NCBI GenBank assembly: GCA_004299665.1
Contig: SCQZ01000040.1
Location: 1 to 11,940 of the forward strand
DNA from: Jatrophihabitans sp.
GTDB lineage: Bacteria; Actinomycetota; Actinomycetes; Mycobacteriales; Jatrophihabitantaceae
Length of the DNA stretch: 11,940 nt
Reading direction: 5' to 3'
Part shown: one piece after another, positions 4,624 through 11,940 of the stretch
Position numbering within the stretch: position 1 is the first letter of the stretch
Layout: each line of letters opens with the position of its first letter
Program-made: the position numbers and the translations under genes
Notes under the pieces: model-generated
Databases searched by the model: none
Told to the model about the DNA's origin: nothing
The model's input: the letters and a program-made list of their open reading frames with translations, nothing else

Positions 4624-7311
4624 TCAGTGGGCCGCCTCGTGCCACGTGCGTCCCACCCCCACCGACACGTCCAGCGGGACGTCCAGCGGGTACGCCTGCG
4701 CCATCTCGCGGCACACCAGTTCCTGCACCGCCTCCCGCTCCCCCGCAGCGACCTCGAGGACCAGTTCGTCGTGCACCTGCAGCAGCAGTCGCGACCGCAG
4801 CCCCGCGTCACGCAGCCCTCGGAAGACACCGAGCATCGCCACCTTGATGATGTCGGCGGCGCTGCCCTGGATGGGGGCGTTCAGCGCCGCCCGCTCGGCC
4901 ATCTCGCGCAGGTTGCGGTTGTCGCTGGTGAGCTTGTCCAGGTAGCGGCGCCGCCCCAGGATCGTCTGCGTGAACCCCGTCTGGCGTGCGTCCTCGACGA
5001 CCGAGTGCAGGTAGTCCCGCACGCCCCCGAACCGGGTGAAGTACGCGTCCATCTGCCCGCGCGCCTCCTCGGGCGTGATCTTGAGCTGCTTCGACAGCCC
5101 GAAGGCCGACAGCCCGTAGGCCAGCCCGTAGCTCATCGCCTTGATGCGGCGCCGCATCTCGGGATCGACCTGGTCGGCCGGGATCGCGAATGCCCGCGAC
5201 GCGACGAAGGTGTGCAGGTCCTCGCCGGAGTTGAACGCCTCGATCAGCCCCGCGTCCCGGGACAGGTGGGCCATGATCCGCATCTCGATCTGGCTGTAGT
5301 CCGCGGTCATCAGCGTCTCGTACCCGGGCCCGACGGTGAACGCCTCGCGGATGCGCCTGCCCTCGACGGTCCGCACCGGGATGTTCTGCAGGTTCGGGTC
5401 GGTGGAGGACAGCCGCCCCGTGGCGGCCACCGTCTGGTTGAAGGTCGTGTGGATACGCCCGGCGTCGTCGATCAGCGGCAGCAGGCCGTCCACGACGGTC
5501 TTGAGGCGGGCGACCTCCCGGTGCCGCAGCAAGATCTCCAGGATCGGGTGGCCGGTGCGCCCGTACAGGTCGGCGAGCGAGTCCGCGTCGGTGGTGTAGC
5601 CGGTCTTGATCCGCTTGGTCTTGGGCAGGTCGAACTGGTCGAAGAGGATCTCCTGCAACTGCTTGGGTGATCCGAGGTTGAACTCGCGCCCGGTGACCGC
5701 GTGCGCCTCCTGCTCCGCGGCCCGTACCCCGGCGCCGAGTTCGGACTGCAGCGCGATCAGCACGTCGGCGTCGACGGCGATGCCGGTGGCCTCCATGTCC
5801 GCCAGCACGTACGACAGCGGCAGTTCCAGGTCGGTGAGCAACGCGAGCTCGCCGTCGCGCGCGAGCGCCGCGTCGAACGTGCCGGCGAGGTCGCGCACGG
5901 CCGCGGCGCGCAGGCCCTCGACCCGTGCGATCGCCTCGTCGGCCTCGTCCTCGCCACCGTCGAGGGTGAGCTGCCCGGACTCCTCGACGTTCGTGCGCAG
6001 TTCCCGGTGCAGGTAGCGCAGCGCGAGGTCGGCGAGGTCGAAGGACCGCTGGTCGGGGCGCAGCAGGTACGCCGCAAGCTGGGTGTCGGACGTGACCCCC
6101 GCCAGCGTCCAGCCGTGCCCGCGCACTGCGAGCAGCGGTCCCTTGACGTCGTGGACCGCCTTCGGCCGTTCCGGGTCCGCGAGGAATGCCGCGAGCGCCG
6201 CGTCGTCGGCGGGGGACAGCCCCGCCGGATCGACGAACACCGCCTGCTCGCCGGGCGGATCGGCCGCGGACGCGAGCGCGATGCCGGTCAGATGACCGGT
6301 CCCCCGGCCCCACCGGCCGCAGAACGCCACGCCCGTCCGCCGGCCCGGTGCCGTGTTCCCTGCCAGCCACGGCGCGAGCTCATCGGTGCCGAGCCGGGCG
6401 ACCGCGACGTCGAAGCCCTGCTCCGCCTCGGGTTCGGGCGAGGCGACCGTCGCGAACAGGCGGTCCCGCAGCACGGTGAACTGCAGGTCGTCGAAGAGCC
6501 GGTGGACCTCGTCGCGTTCCCACTGCCGGCGTTCGAGGTCGGCGACGCCGACCTCCAGCGGCACGGTCGTGACCAGTTCGGTGAGCCGCCGGTTGCGCAC
6601 CACGCTCGCCAGGTTGTCCCGCAGCGCGTCGCCCACCTTGCCCTTCACGGTGTCCACGCCGGCCACCAGCGCGTCGAGGCTGCCGAAGTCGCGGATCCAC
6701 TTGGCCGCCGTCTTCTCCCCCACCCCCGGGATCCCCGGCAGGTTGTCGCTCGGATCGCCGCGCAGCGCGGCGAAGTCCGGGTACTGGCGCGGGGTGAGCG
6801 CGTACTTCTCCTGCACGGCCTCGGGCGTGAACCGGGTCAGGTCGCTGACGCCGCGGCGCGGGTACAGCACGGTGACCCGGTCGCTGACCAGTTGCAGCGC
6901 GTCGCGGTCACCGGTGCAGATCAGCACCTCCATGCCGTCCGCCTCGGCCTGCTTGGTGAGCGTGGCGATGACGTCGTCCGCTTCGTAGTTCTCGACCGCG
7001 ACGGACCGGATGCGCAGCGCGTCGAGCACTTCGCGGATCAGCGTGACCTGGCCCTTGAAGTCCTCCGGGGTGGTCGTGCGGGTGGCCTTGTACTCGGCGT
7101 AGGCCTCGCTGCGGAAGGTCGCGCGCGAGACGTCGAACGCGACGCCGATGTGGCTGGGCTGCTCGTCGCGCAGCAGGTTGATCAGCATCGAGGTGAAGCC
7201 GAAGACCGCGTTGGTGGGCTGGCCCGTGGTCGTGGACATCTCGACCTCGCGCAGCGCGTAGAAGGCGCGGTACGCCAGGGAGTGGCCGTCGAGCAGCAGG
7301 AGGGTCGGCAC
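4624..7311 (-). CDS. polA: DNA polymerase I (5' nuclease and polymerase)
   Basis: Pol I fills gaps and removes RNA primers in Okazaki fragment maturation and excision repair. The protein is 895 residues. The 5' nuclease domain is about 1-290, with LLLLDGHSLAYRAF, YEADDVIATL, TGDRDALQLV and the helix-hairpin region GDPSDNLPGIPGVGEKTA. A 3'-5' exonuclease-like domain (about 300-490) lacks the DxE motif and the other acidic residues of E. coli Pol I, so it should not proofread, as in mycobacteria. The polymerase domain follows with motif A TADYSQIE (Asp671), the O-helix RRRIKAMSYGLAYG (Lys724, Tyr728, Tyr732) and motif C LLLQVHDELV (Asp848, Glu849). Tyr728 replaces the Phe of E. coli (762) and Taq (667). 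The start is GTG 7311, which lacks a Shine-Dalgarno sequence but has TAGACT 7 nt upstream. It lies 33 bp after the GNAT gene. Confidence 0.98.
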   Translation of the reverse strand: MPTLLLLDGHSLAYRAFYALREVEMSTTTGQPTNAVFGFTSMLINLLRDEQPSHIGVAFDVSRATFRSEAYAEYKATRTTTPEDFKGQVTLIREVLDALRIRSVAVENYEADDVIATLTKQAEADGMEVLICTGDRDALQLVSDRVTVLYPRRGVSDLTRFTPEAVQEKYALTPRQYPDFAALRGDPSDNLPGIPGVGEKTAAKWIRDFGSLDALVAGVDTVKGKVGDALRDNLASVVRNRRLTELVTTVPLEVGVADLERRQWERDEVHRLFDDLQFTVLRDRLFATVASPEPEAEQGFDVAVARLGTDELAPWLAGNTAPGRRTGVAFCGRWGRGTGHLTGIALASAADPPGEQAVFVDPAGLSPADDAALAAFLADPERPKAVHDVKGPLLAVRGHGWTLAGVTSDTQLAAYLLRPDQRSFDLADLALRYLHRELRTNVEESGQLTLDGGEDEADEAIARVEGLRAAAVRDLAGTFDAALARDGELALLTDLELPLSYVLADMEATGIAVDADVLIALQSELGAGVRAAEQEAHAVTGREFNLGSPKQLQEILFDQFDLPKTKRIKTGYTTDADSLADLYGRTGHPILEILLRHREVARLKTVVDGLLPLIDDAGRIHTTFNQTVAATGRLSSTDPNLQNIPVRTVEGRRIREAFTVGPGYETLMTADYSQIEMRIMAHLSRDAGLIEAFNSGEDLHTFVASRAFAIPADQVDPEMRRRIKAMSYGLAYGLSAFGLSKQLKITPEEARGQMDAYFTRFGGVRDYLHSVVEDARQTGFTQTILGRRRYLDKLTSDNRNLREMAERAALNAPIQGSAADIIKVAMLGVFRGLRDAGLRSRLLLQVHDELVLEVAAGEREAVQELVCREMAQAYPLDVPLDVSVGVGRTWHEAAH

Positions 7312-7318
7312 GGGCCCG

Positions 7319-7324
7319 AGTCTA
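7319..7324 (-). promoter_or_regulatory. Candidate -10 box of a leaderless polA promoter
   Basis: On the minus strand TAGACT (a good TAnnnT match) is followed by 7 nt and then the polA GTG at 7311. This places the transcription start on the start codon. The 33-bp gap has no Shine-Dalgarno sequence and only a poor -35 region. It would give polA its own promoter inside the GNAT-polA gap. Confidence 0.45.
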
Positions 7325-7344
7325 GGAGCCGGCGCCGACAGGCC

Positions 7345-7935
7345 TCAGGCGCGGCGGGCGGCCCGCGGCGACACCGAGCGCTGGCCGCGCAGCAGCCGGG
7401 CCCGGCGCAGCACGGCCATCCGCTCGGGCAGGTCCGCCAGGCCGAGCGAGCGGCGCAGCCCGCTCACCGACGCAACGCGGTGCACCACGAGGGGCGCGAA
7501 GCCGAGACGGGCCAGGTAGCGGTTCCCCTCGCGCGAACCGCTCGCGACGGTCGCGACCAGCCGGTCGACGCCGCGCTCCTCGGCGACGTGCACGACCGCG
7601 GCCAGCAGCGCGCGCCCGACCCCGCGCCGACGGTGGGACGGCGTCACCAGCAGGTGACTCACGTGCAGCACGGGGGTGAGGTCGATCGCCCCGACCGTGT
7701 CGGGGCGGGCCACCAGCAACCCCACCACCAGGCTGTCGTCCACGGCCACCAGCAGCGTGCGCACGCCCTCGGCGAGGATCTCGGCGAACCTGCGGGTGAG
7801 GTGCTCGGTCCCGTCGTCCACGATCGGGCGGCCGCTGAACTGGCCGGAGTACAGGTCGACCGAGCGGGTGAGGTCCACCAGGCCCGGGATGTCCTCGGCT
7901 GCGGCCGGCCGTACCCGCACGTTCGCACGCGACAC
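7345..7935 (-). CDS. GNAT-family N-acetyltransferase
   Basis: A 196-residue GNAT-fold acetyltransferase that should use acetyl-CoA to acetylate an amine of an unknown substrate. Motif A, which binds the CoA pyrophosphate, is VSHLLVTPSHRRRGVGRAL at about 92-110, with the RRRGVG loop at 102-107. Motif B fits EGNRYLARLGFAPL at 136-149, and the N-terminal strand is VRVRPAAAEDIPGLVDL. The C-terminal 45 residues are Arg-rich (RRARLLRGQRSVSPRAARRA) and extend past the usual fold. An upstream in-frame GTG at 7992 would add 19 residues, but GTG 7935 is chosen because GGGGAG lies 6 nt before it and the fold starts directly after. It precedes polA by 33 bp on the same strand; the two could be partly cotranscribed. 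Confidence 0.87.
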   Translation of the reverse strand: MSRANVRVRPAAAEDIPGLVDLTRSVDLYSGQFSGRPIVDDGTEHLTRRFAEILAEGVRTLLVAVDDSLVVGLLVARPDTVGAIDLTPVLHVSHLLVTPSHRRRGVGRALLAAVVHVAEERGVDRLVATVASGSREGNRYLARLGFAPLVVHRVASVSGLRRSLGLADLPERMAVLRRARLLRGQRSVSPRAARRA

Positions 7936-7941
7936 TGGCTG

Positions 7942-7947
7942 CTCCCC
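7942..7947 (-). promoter_or_regulatory. Ribosome binding site of the GNAT gene
   Basis: On the minus strand GGGGAG lies 6 nt before GTG 7935, which decides this start over the upstream GTG at 7992. Confidence 0.65.
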
Positions 7948-7961
7948 AGGATGAGTGGTGC

Positions 7962-7992
7962 ACCGTACCGGCGAGGCGCGGGTGCGTGTCAC
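7962..7992 (-). promoter_or_regulatory. Candidate promoter of the GNAT gene
   Basis: On the minus strand GTGACA (7992-7987, 5 of 6 to TTGACA) and TACGGT (7967-7962, fits TAnnnT) are separated by 19 bp, slightly long. The leader would be about 20 nt. The pair lies in the 152-bp gap between livF and the GNAT gene, which holds no other gene. Confidence 0.35.
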
Positions 7993-8017
7993 ACCCTAGG
8001 ACCGCCGGTTCGGCCGT

Positions 8018-8064
8018 GGCACGGTGGCTGTCAGGTTGCTGCCGCCCCCCTTGACGGCACGGTG
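8018..8064. repeat. Short direct repeat in the GNAT-livF gap
   Basis: The 9-mer GGCACGGTG occurs at 8018-8026 and 8056-8064, 38 bp apart start to start; the reverse complement of its core, CACCGT, recurs at 7961-7966. It could be a regulator site or chance in GC-rich DNA. No further support. Confidence 0.2.
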
Positions 8065-8073
8065 CAGCGCGGG

Positions 8074-8089
8074 GACGCCGACGGGCGTC
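8074..8089 (-). terminator. Weak hairpin at the end of the liv operon
   Basis: GACGCC (8074-8079) and GGCGTC (8084-8089) form a perfect 6-bp stem with a 4-nt loop, overlapping the livF stop codon. No U-run follows. It is at the right place to end the liv transcript but is short. Confidence 0.3.
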
Positions 8090-8819
8090 ACGCCGTCGCG
8101 GCGCTCGCCTCGCCGCCGAGGTAGATCGCCCGCACCCGGTCGTCGTTGAGCAGTTCCGCGCCGGTGCCTTGGAGCACCACCGAGCCGGTCTCGAGGACGT
8201 ACCCGCGGGTGGCGATGCCGAGCGCCTTCGAGGCGTTCTGCTCGACCAGCAGCACGGTGACGCCCTGCCGGTTGATCTCCCTGATGATCGAGAAGATCTG
8301 CGCGATGAACTGCGGCGCCAGCCCCATCGACGGCTCGTCCAGCAGCAGCACGCGGGGCTTGGACATCAGTGCCCGCCCGATGGCGAGCATCTGCTGCTCA
8401 CCGCCGGACATGGTCCCGGCGATCTGGTTGCGGCGCTCCTTGAGCCGGGGGAACAGCTCGAACACCCGCTCCAGTTCGGCGGGCAGGTTCTTGCGGTCCT
8501 TGCGGGCGTACGAGCCCATGTCGAGGTTCTCGTCGACCGTCATCCCCGGGAAGACGCCGCGGCCTTCGGGCGCCTGGCAGATGCCGCGCACCACGCGCAG
8601 GTCCGCGCGCAGCTTGGTGATGTCGTCGCCGTCGAAACGGATCGAGCCGGTCGCCAGCGGGCGGACGCCGGATATCGCGCGCATCGTGGTCGTCTTGCCG
8701 GCGCCGTTCGCCCCGATCAGGGTGACGATCTCCCCCTGGTCGACGCTGATGCTGATGCCGTGCAGGGCCCGGATGCGGCCGTACTCGACCGAGACGTCGA
8801 GTAGTTCAAGCAGCGCCAT
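8088..8819 (-). CDS. livF: Branched-chain amino acid ABC transporter ATPase LivF
   Basis: One of the two ATPases that power uptake of leucine, isoleucine and valine (or related ligands) from the inner face of the membrane. The protein is 243 residues, the usual LivF length. Walker A is GANGAGKT at 36-43, the Q-loop region is GICQAPEGRGVFPGMTV, the signature is MSGGEQQMLAIGRAL at 137-151, and Walker B is VLLLDEPS at 157-164. The stretch VLLVEQNA near 189-196 has Gln where most ABC proteins have the H-loop His; this is normal for LivF and separates it from LivG. ATG 8819 overlaps the 3' end of livG by 14 bp. It is the last gene of the operon. The exact substrate cannot be read from the ATPase. 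Confidence 0.95.
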   Translation of the reverse strand: MALLELLDVSVEYGRIRALHGISISVDQGEIVTLIGANGAGKTTTMRAISGVRPLATGSIRFDGDDITKLRADLRVVRGICQAPEGRGVFPGMTVDENLDMGSYARKDRKNLPAELERVFELFPRLKERRNQIAGTMSGGEQQMLAIGRALMSKPRVLLLDEPSMGLAPQFIAQIFSIIREINRQGVTVLLVEQNASKALGIATRGYVLETGSVVLQGTGAELLNDDRVRAIYLGGEASAATA

Positions 8820-9678
8820 CGTCGGGAACCCCCAGGTAGGCGGCCACGACCGCCGGGTTGTTGCGGATCTCCTCCGGAAGGCCCTCCGCGATCTTGTGGC
8901 CGAACTCGAGGACGACGATCCGGTCGGTGACCCCCATGACCAGCCGCATGTCGTGCTCGATGAGCAGCACGGTGTAGCCCTCGTCGCGGATCTGGCGGAT
9001 CAACCCCATCAGCTCGTCCTTCTCGGCGGGGTTGAAGCCGGCCGCGGGTTCGTCCAGGCAGAGCAGCTTCGGCTCGGTGCCGAGCGCCCTGGCGATCTCC
9101 AGGCGCCGCTGGTAGCCGTACGGCAGGTTGCGGGCCTTGTCCGCCGCGCGGTCCGCGATGCCGACGAACGCCAGCAGCGCCATCGCCTGCTCGATCGCGG
9201 ACCGCTCCTCGCGGAAGTGGCGCGGCGTGCGCGCGAGCGCGCCGGGGACCGAGGTCCGGTGCCGGGCGTCCAGGCCGACGACGACGTTCTCCAGCGCCGT
9301 CATCTCCCCGAACAGCCGGATGTTCTGGAAGGTGCGGGCGATCCCCAGGCGGGTGATCTGGTAGCGGCGCTGGCGGGTCAACGCGGTGCCGTCGAAGGTG
9401 ATCGAACCGGAGGTCGGCTTGTAGACGCCCGTCATCGCGTTGAAGCACGTCGTCTTGCCCGCGCCGTTCGGTCCGATCAGCCCGAGGATCTCGCCGCGCT
9501 TGATGTCGAAGCTCACCGCGTCCAGGGCCATCAGGCCGCCGAAGCGCAGCGTCACCTCCTGCATCGACATGAGCACCTCGCCGACCTGCGTGGCGATGTC
9601 GCGGTGCTGTTCGACCGCTTCGGTGACGTCCTGGCCGCTGAGCCCGGCGACCTGGTGCTGCGGGTCGGTGGTGCTCAT
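8806..9678 (-). CDS. livG: Branched-chain amino acid ABC transporter ATPase LivG
   Basis: The second ATPase of the importer, 290 residues. Walker A is GPNGAGKT at 69-76. The Q-loop stretch IARTFQNIRLFGEMTALENV, typical of LivG, is at about 113-132. The signature is LPYGYQRRLEIARAL at 185-199, the non-canonical LPYG form usual in LivG. Walker B is LLCLDEPAAG at 205-214, and the H-loop is LLIEHDMRLV with His242. Residues 1-38 form a hydrophilic N-terminal extension before the ABC domain; Met37 or Met39 would be alternative starts giving a core-only LivG. ATG 9678 is chosen because its ATGA overlaps the livM stop by 4 bp, implying coupled translation; a GGGGGAGG run lies just upstream, though very close. 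It overlaps livF by 14 bp downstream. Confidence 0.94.
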   Translation of the reverse strand: MSTTDPQHQVAGLSGQDVTEAVEQHRDIATQVGEVLMSMQEVTLRFGGLMALDAVSFDIKRGEILGLIGPNGAGKTTCFNAMTGVYKPTSGSITFDGTALTRQRRYQITRLGIARTFQNIRLFGEMTALENVVVGLDARHRTSVPGALARTPRHFREERSAIEQAMALLAFVGIADRAADKARNLPYGYQRRLEIARALGTEPKLLCLDEPAAGFNPAEKDELMGLIRQIRDEGYTVLLIEHDMRLVMGVTDRIVVLEFGHKIAEGLPEEIRNNPAVVAAYLGVPDDGAA

Positions 9679-11348
9679 GCCTCCCCCAGCCGGGTGTCCG
9701 GTGCCGAATCGGTCGCCATGGCGCCGCTGTGCACATCGGTGGCGAACGCCCCGGTGCCGGTGTCGAGTCGCTCCGGACCACCGGTCAGCCGGCGGTAGGC
9801 CTCGCGCCCGTAGGTGAGCAGCCGCTGCCGGGCCCCGAGCAGGCCCTGCGGCCGGAAGATCATCAGAACGATCAGCGCGATGCCGAAGATCAGGAACTTG
9901 TACTCGGAGATCGAGGTGAACCGGTCCGGGATGTAGGAGATCAAGAACCCGCCGACGATCACCCCGACCTTGTTGCCGGCGCCGCCCAGCACCACGGCGG
10001 CGAGGAACAGGATGGAGGTGACCGGGTCGAACTTCTGGTTGTTGACGAACCCGATCTGGCCCGCGAACAGCGCGCCGGACAGCCCGCCGATCGCGGCGCC
10101 GATCACGAATGCCCACAGCTTGAAGCGGAAGGTCGGCACCCCCATGATCTCGGCGGTGTCCTCGTCCTCGCGGATCGCCACCCAGGCGCGCCCGACGCGG
10201 CTGCGCTCGAGGTTCCCCACCAGCACGAGGACCACCACGATGAGGAAGATCGTGAGCCAGTACCACGGCTTGCCGTCGGTCTGGGTGAAGATCGGCTTGC
10301 TGTCGATGTGGCCGGGCGGGCGCGCGATGTTCTGGAAGCCGATGTTCCCGCGCAGCGGGGTCACGTTGTCGGCCAGCAGCCGGACGATCTCGCCGAACCC
10401 GAGGGTGACGATCGCCAGGTAGTCCCCCCGCAGCCGCAGCGTGGGAGCCCCGAGGATCAGGCCGGAGAACATCGTGATGCACATCGCGATGGGCACGCAG
10501 ATGAGCCACGCCCACGGCGAGTGCGGGTCGGTGAAGACCCGCACGGTCGAGTCGGAGCTGGTGAACAGCGCGACGACGTACGCGCCGATCGCGAAGAACC
10601 CGACGTAACCCAGGTCCAGCAGCCCCGCCTGGCCCACCACGACGTTCAGCCCGATCGCGACCAGCGCGGTGCGCGCGGCGTTGAACAGCGAGATCGGGAA
10701 GTCGGTGCCCGGCTCGGTGTTGATCAGGCCGAGCAGCGGGAAGTCGCTGCTGATGTACGGCAGGATCACCAGCACCGCGACGACGATGACCGACCACGTC
10801 CACTGCTGGCGCCGGCTCAGGCTGTTCCAGCGCCCGCGCGCCACGGTGACCCGCCGCGGGGGTGCGGCCATCTCCGGGCCGAACCAGCGCGTGGCCGCGG
10901 GGCTGAGCGTCAGGCCGATCACGGTGATCGCGAGCACGTCGAACACGACCGCCCAGATGACCGTCGAGCCCTTCGGCAGCATGAGCAGCCACGCGACCGA
11001 CGTGCCGACGCTGACCGCCCCGCCGACGATGAGCCACCGCCGGCTGATGACCCGGTTGGTCGCCGCCAGCGCGCCGGCCAGCCCGAACATCGCCGCCGCG
11101 ACCAGGTTGAGCACCGACATCGCGATGACGTCCCCGGCGCCGCCGTGGGAGCGCACCCGCGATGCCGCGTAGAACACGTGCGCCGGACCAACGTCGGCCA
11201 GCAGTCCGACGACCGCGGCGATCAGCAGGGCGCAGATGACACCCGCCAGTCCCGCCGCGAGCGTCACCTCGTTCGGGCGGGCGCCGCCGGTCGGCTCGGT
11301 GTCGGCGCCGGCCCCGCGCGTCGCCTCGGTGCGGCCCGGCGCGCTCAT
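9675..11348 (-). CDS. livM: Branched-chain amino acid ABC transporter permease LivM, long form
   Basis: A permease subunit that pairs with LivH to form the translocation channel. The 557-residue protein is longer than E. coli LivM (about 425). A first block (28-150) holds four predicted membrane segments, about 29-50, 74-96, 104-124 and 129-148. A basic cytoplasmic-looking linker (151-182) follows, then the LivM core from about 183. The core has NVVVGQAGLLDLGYVGFFAIGAY (235-257), PTLRLRGDYLAIVTLGFGEI (302-321), the ATPase-contacting loop SRVGRAWVAIREDEDTAEIMGV (383-404) and the terminal FRPQGLLGAR (498-507). The last 50 residues are a hydrophilic tail. ATG 11348 overlaps the livH stop by 4 bp (ATGA), with AAGG about 8 nt upstream. 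An additional N-terminal membrane block is common in actinobacterial LivM to my knowledge. Confidence 0.95.
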   Translation of the reverse strand: MSAPGRTEATRGAGADTEPTGGARPNEVTLAAGLAGVICALLIAAVVGLLADVGPAHVFYAASRVRSHGGAGDVIAMSVLNLVAAAMFGLAGALAATNRVISRRWLIVGGAVSVGTSVAWLLMLPKGSTVIWAVVFDVLAITVIGLTLSPAATRWFGPEMAAPPRRVTVARGRWNSLSRRQQWTWSVIVVAVLVILPYISSDFPLLGLINTEPGTDFPISLFNAARTALVAIGLNVVVGQAGLLDLGYVGFFAIGAYVVALFTSSDSTVRVFTDPHSPWAWLICVPIAMCITMFSGLILGAPTLRLRGDYLAIVTLGFGEIVRLLADNVTPLRGNIGFQNIARPPGHIDSKPIFTQTDGKPWYWLTIFLIVVVLVLVGNLERSRVGRAWVAIREDEDTAEIMGVPTFRFKLWAFVIGAAIGGLSGALFAGQIGFVNNQKFDPVTSILFLAAVVLGGAGNKVGVIVGGFLISYIPDRFTSISEYKFLIFGIALIVLMIFRPQGLLGARQRLLTYGREAYRRLTGGPERLDTGTGAFATDVHSGAMATDSAPDTRLGEA

Positions 11349-11940
11349 GCTCGTGCCTTGCCGAGCGACTCGCCGAGCAGCCCCGTGGGACGGAGCATGA
11401 GGACCGCGATCAGCAGCGCGTACGCGACGACGTCGCGCCAGCCGCTACCGAACAGGGTCTGGCCGTACATCTCAGCCAGGCCGAGGAGCAGGCCGCCCAG
11501 CAACGCCCCGCGCAGGTTGCCGATGCCGCCCAGAACCGCCGCCGCGAACGCCTTGATGCCGAGGATGAACCCGCCGTTGTAGAGCACCCCGGAGGGGATG
11601 TACATGATGTACATGCTCGCGGCCAGCCCGGCTGCGATACCCCCGATCATGAACGTCTGCATGATCACGCGCTCCCGGTTGACGCCCATCAGGGTAGCGG
11701 TCGTGGGGTCCTGCGCGACGGCCCGGATTCCGCGACCGACCCGGGTGCGGTTGATGAACTGGTCGATGATCACCATGAGCAGGATCGCCGCGACGATGAT
11801 GATGATCTGCTGGTTGTTCATCTGGGCGCTGAAGATCTGCAGCTCGGGCTCCTTGAGCACGAGCAGGATGGACGGCTCGGCGTTCGCGCCGCGCCAGACG
11901 AAGAAGATCTGCTGGATCGTCAGCGAGGCGCCGATCGCGG
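11345..11940 (-). CDS. livH: Branched-chain amino acid ABC transporter permease LivH, N-terminus outside window
   Basis: The partner permease of LivM. The frame is open to the right edge, so this is the C-terminal 197 residues of a protein of about 300. It enters at AIGASLTIQQIFFVWRGANA, a region normally in the middle of LivH, and continues through hydrophobic segments. The loop that docks with the ATPases is TRVGRGIRAVAQDPTTATLM followed by GVNRERVI. It ends with FAAAVLGGIGNLRGALLGGL and LRPTGLLGESLGKARA, the family ending. A GTG at 11860 could look like a start, but the family homology continues upstream of it. It is the first visible gene of the H-M-G-F operon; the solute-binding protein gene would be expected further upstream. 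Confidence 0.93.
   Translation of the reverse strand, partial: AIGASLTIQQIFFVWRGANAEPSILLVLKEPELQIFSAQMNNQQIIIIVAAILLMVIIDQFINRTRVGRGIRAVAQDPTTATLMGVNRERVIMQTFMIGGIAAGLAASMYIMYIPSGVLYNGGFILGIKAFAAAVLGGIGNLRGALLGGLLLGLAEMYGQTLFGSGWRDVVAYALLIAVLMLRPTGLLGESLGKARA

Noticed and set aside
5701..8124. 807-codon open frame on the plus strand opposite polA and the GNAT gene
   Set aside because: It spans two real genes and their gap on the other strand, with no recognisable domain and composition typical of a shadow frame.
9729..11582. 617-codon open frame on the plus strand opposite livM and livH
   Set aside because: Antisense shadow, very rich in Arg, Asp, Gln and His. The minus strand encodes clear permeases here.
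11345..11860. GTG 11860 as the start of LivH
   Set aside because: The frame stays open to the window edge, and LivH-like sequence (AIGASLTIQQ) continues upstream, so this is an internal Val codon of a partial gene.
14..11940. Insertion sequences, tRNA or rRNA genes, CRISPR arrays, prophage or att sites
   Set aside because: I found no transposase, long terminal repeats, regularly spaced repeats or tRNA-like cloverleaf. The gaps are short and explained by promoters and terminators.

Overview
The window is high-GC DNA with actinobacterial gene content. GTG starts, 4-bp ATGA gene overlaps, long antisense shadow frames and the polA / rpsA / coaE neighbourhood all fit an actinomycete. Protein features (long LivM, actinobacterial S1 tail, DNA polymerase I with a degenerate proofreading domain) suggest a Pseudonocardiales-like lineage, but the genus cannot be fixed from sequence alone. 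The first 13 bases match the end of a standard Illumina adapter, so this is almost certainly the untrimmed end of a contig and not natural sequence.

Layout from left to right. (1) Positions 14-354, minus: the 5' part of coaE (dephospho-CoA kinase), cut by the contig end. (2) 422-1873, minus: rpsA (ribosomal protein S1), with a strong hairpin after its stop and a 162-bp upstream gap. (3) 2036-2998, minus: an HSL-type alpha/beta hydrolase, divergent from (4) 3054-3863, plus: a class I SAM methyltransferase. (5) 3905-4567, plus: a secreted, membrane-anchored protein with a neocarzinostatin-type domain. (6) 4624-7311, minus: polA, convergent with gene 5. (7) 7345-7935, minus: a GNAT acetyltransferase 33 bp ahead of polA. 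(8) 8088 to the right edge, minus: livF, livG, livM and a partial livH, a tightly overlapped operon for a branched-chain amino acid ABC importer. Its solute-binding protein gene is not in the window and would be expected upstream of livH, past the right edge.

How the parts work together. polA, rpsA and coaE are housekeeping genes (DNA repair and Okazaki fragment maturation, translation initiation, coenzyme A synthesis) that lie side by side in mycobacteria. Here three accessory-looking genes (hydrolase, methyltransferase, neocarzinostatin-like protein) sit between polA and rpsA. The Liv proteins form one transporter: LivH and LivM make the membrane channel, and LivG and LivF are the ATPases.

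The most interesting gene is the neocarzinostatin-fold protein. It keeps the exact cysteine spacing of both disulfides of the enediyne apoprotein, but has lost pocket aromatics, sits on a membrane anchor, and has no enediyne biosynthesis gene nearby. Otherwise the window is mostly ordinary core genome. A secondary pattern is that coaE and polA both lack a Shine-Dalgarno sequence and have a TAnnnT -10 box exactly 7 nt before the start codon, which is the geometry of leaderless transcripts.
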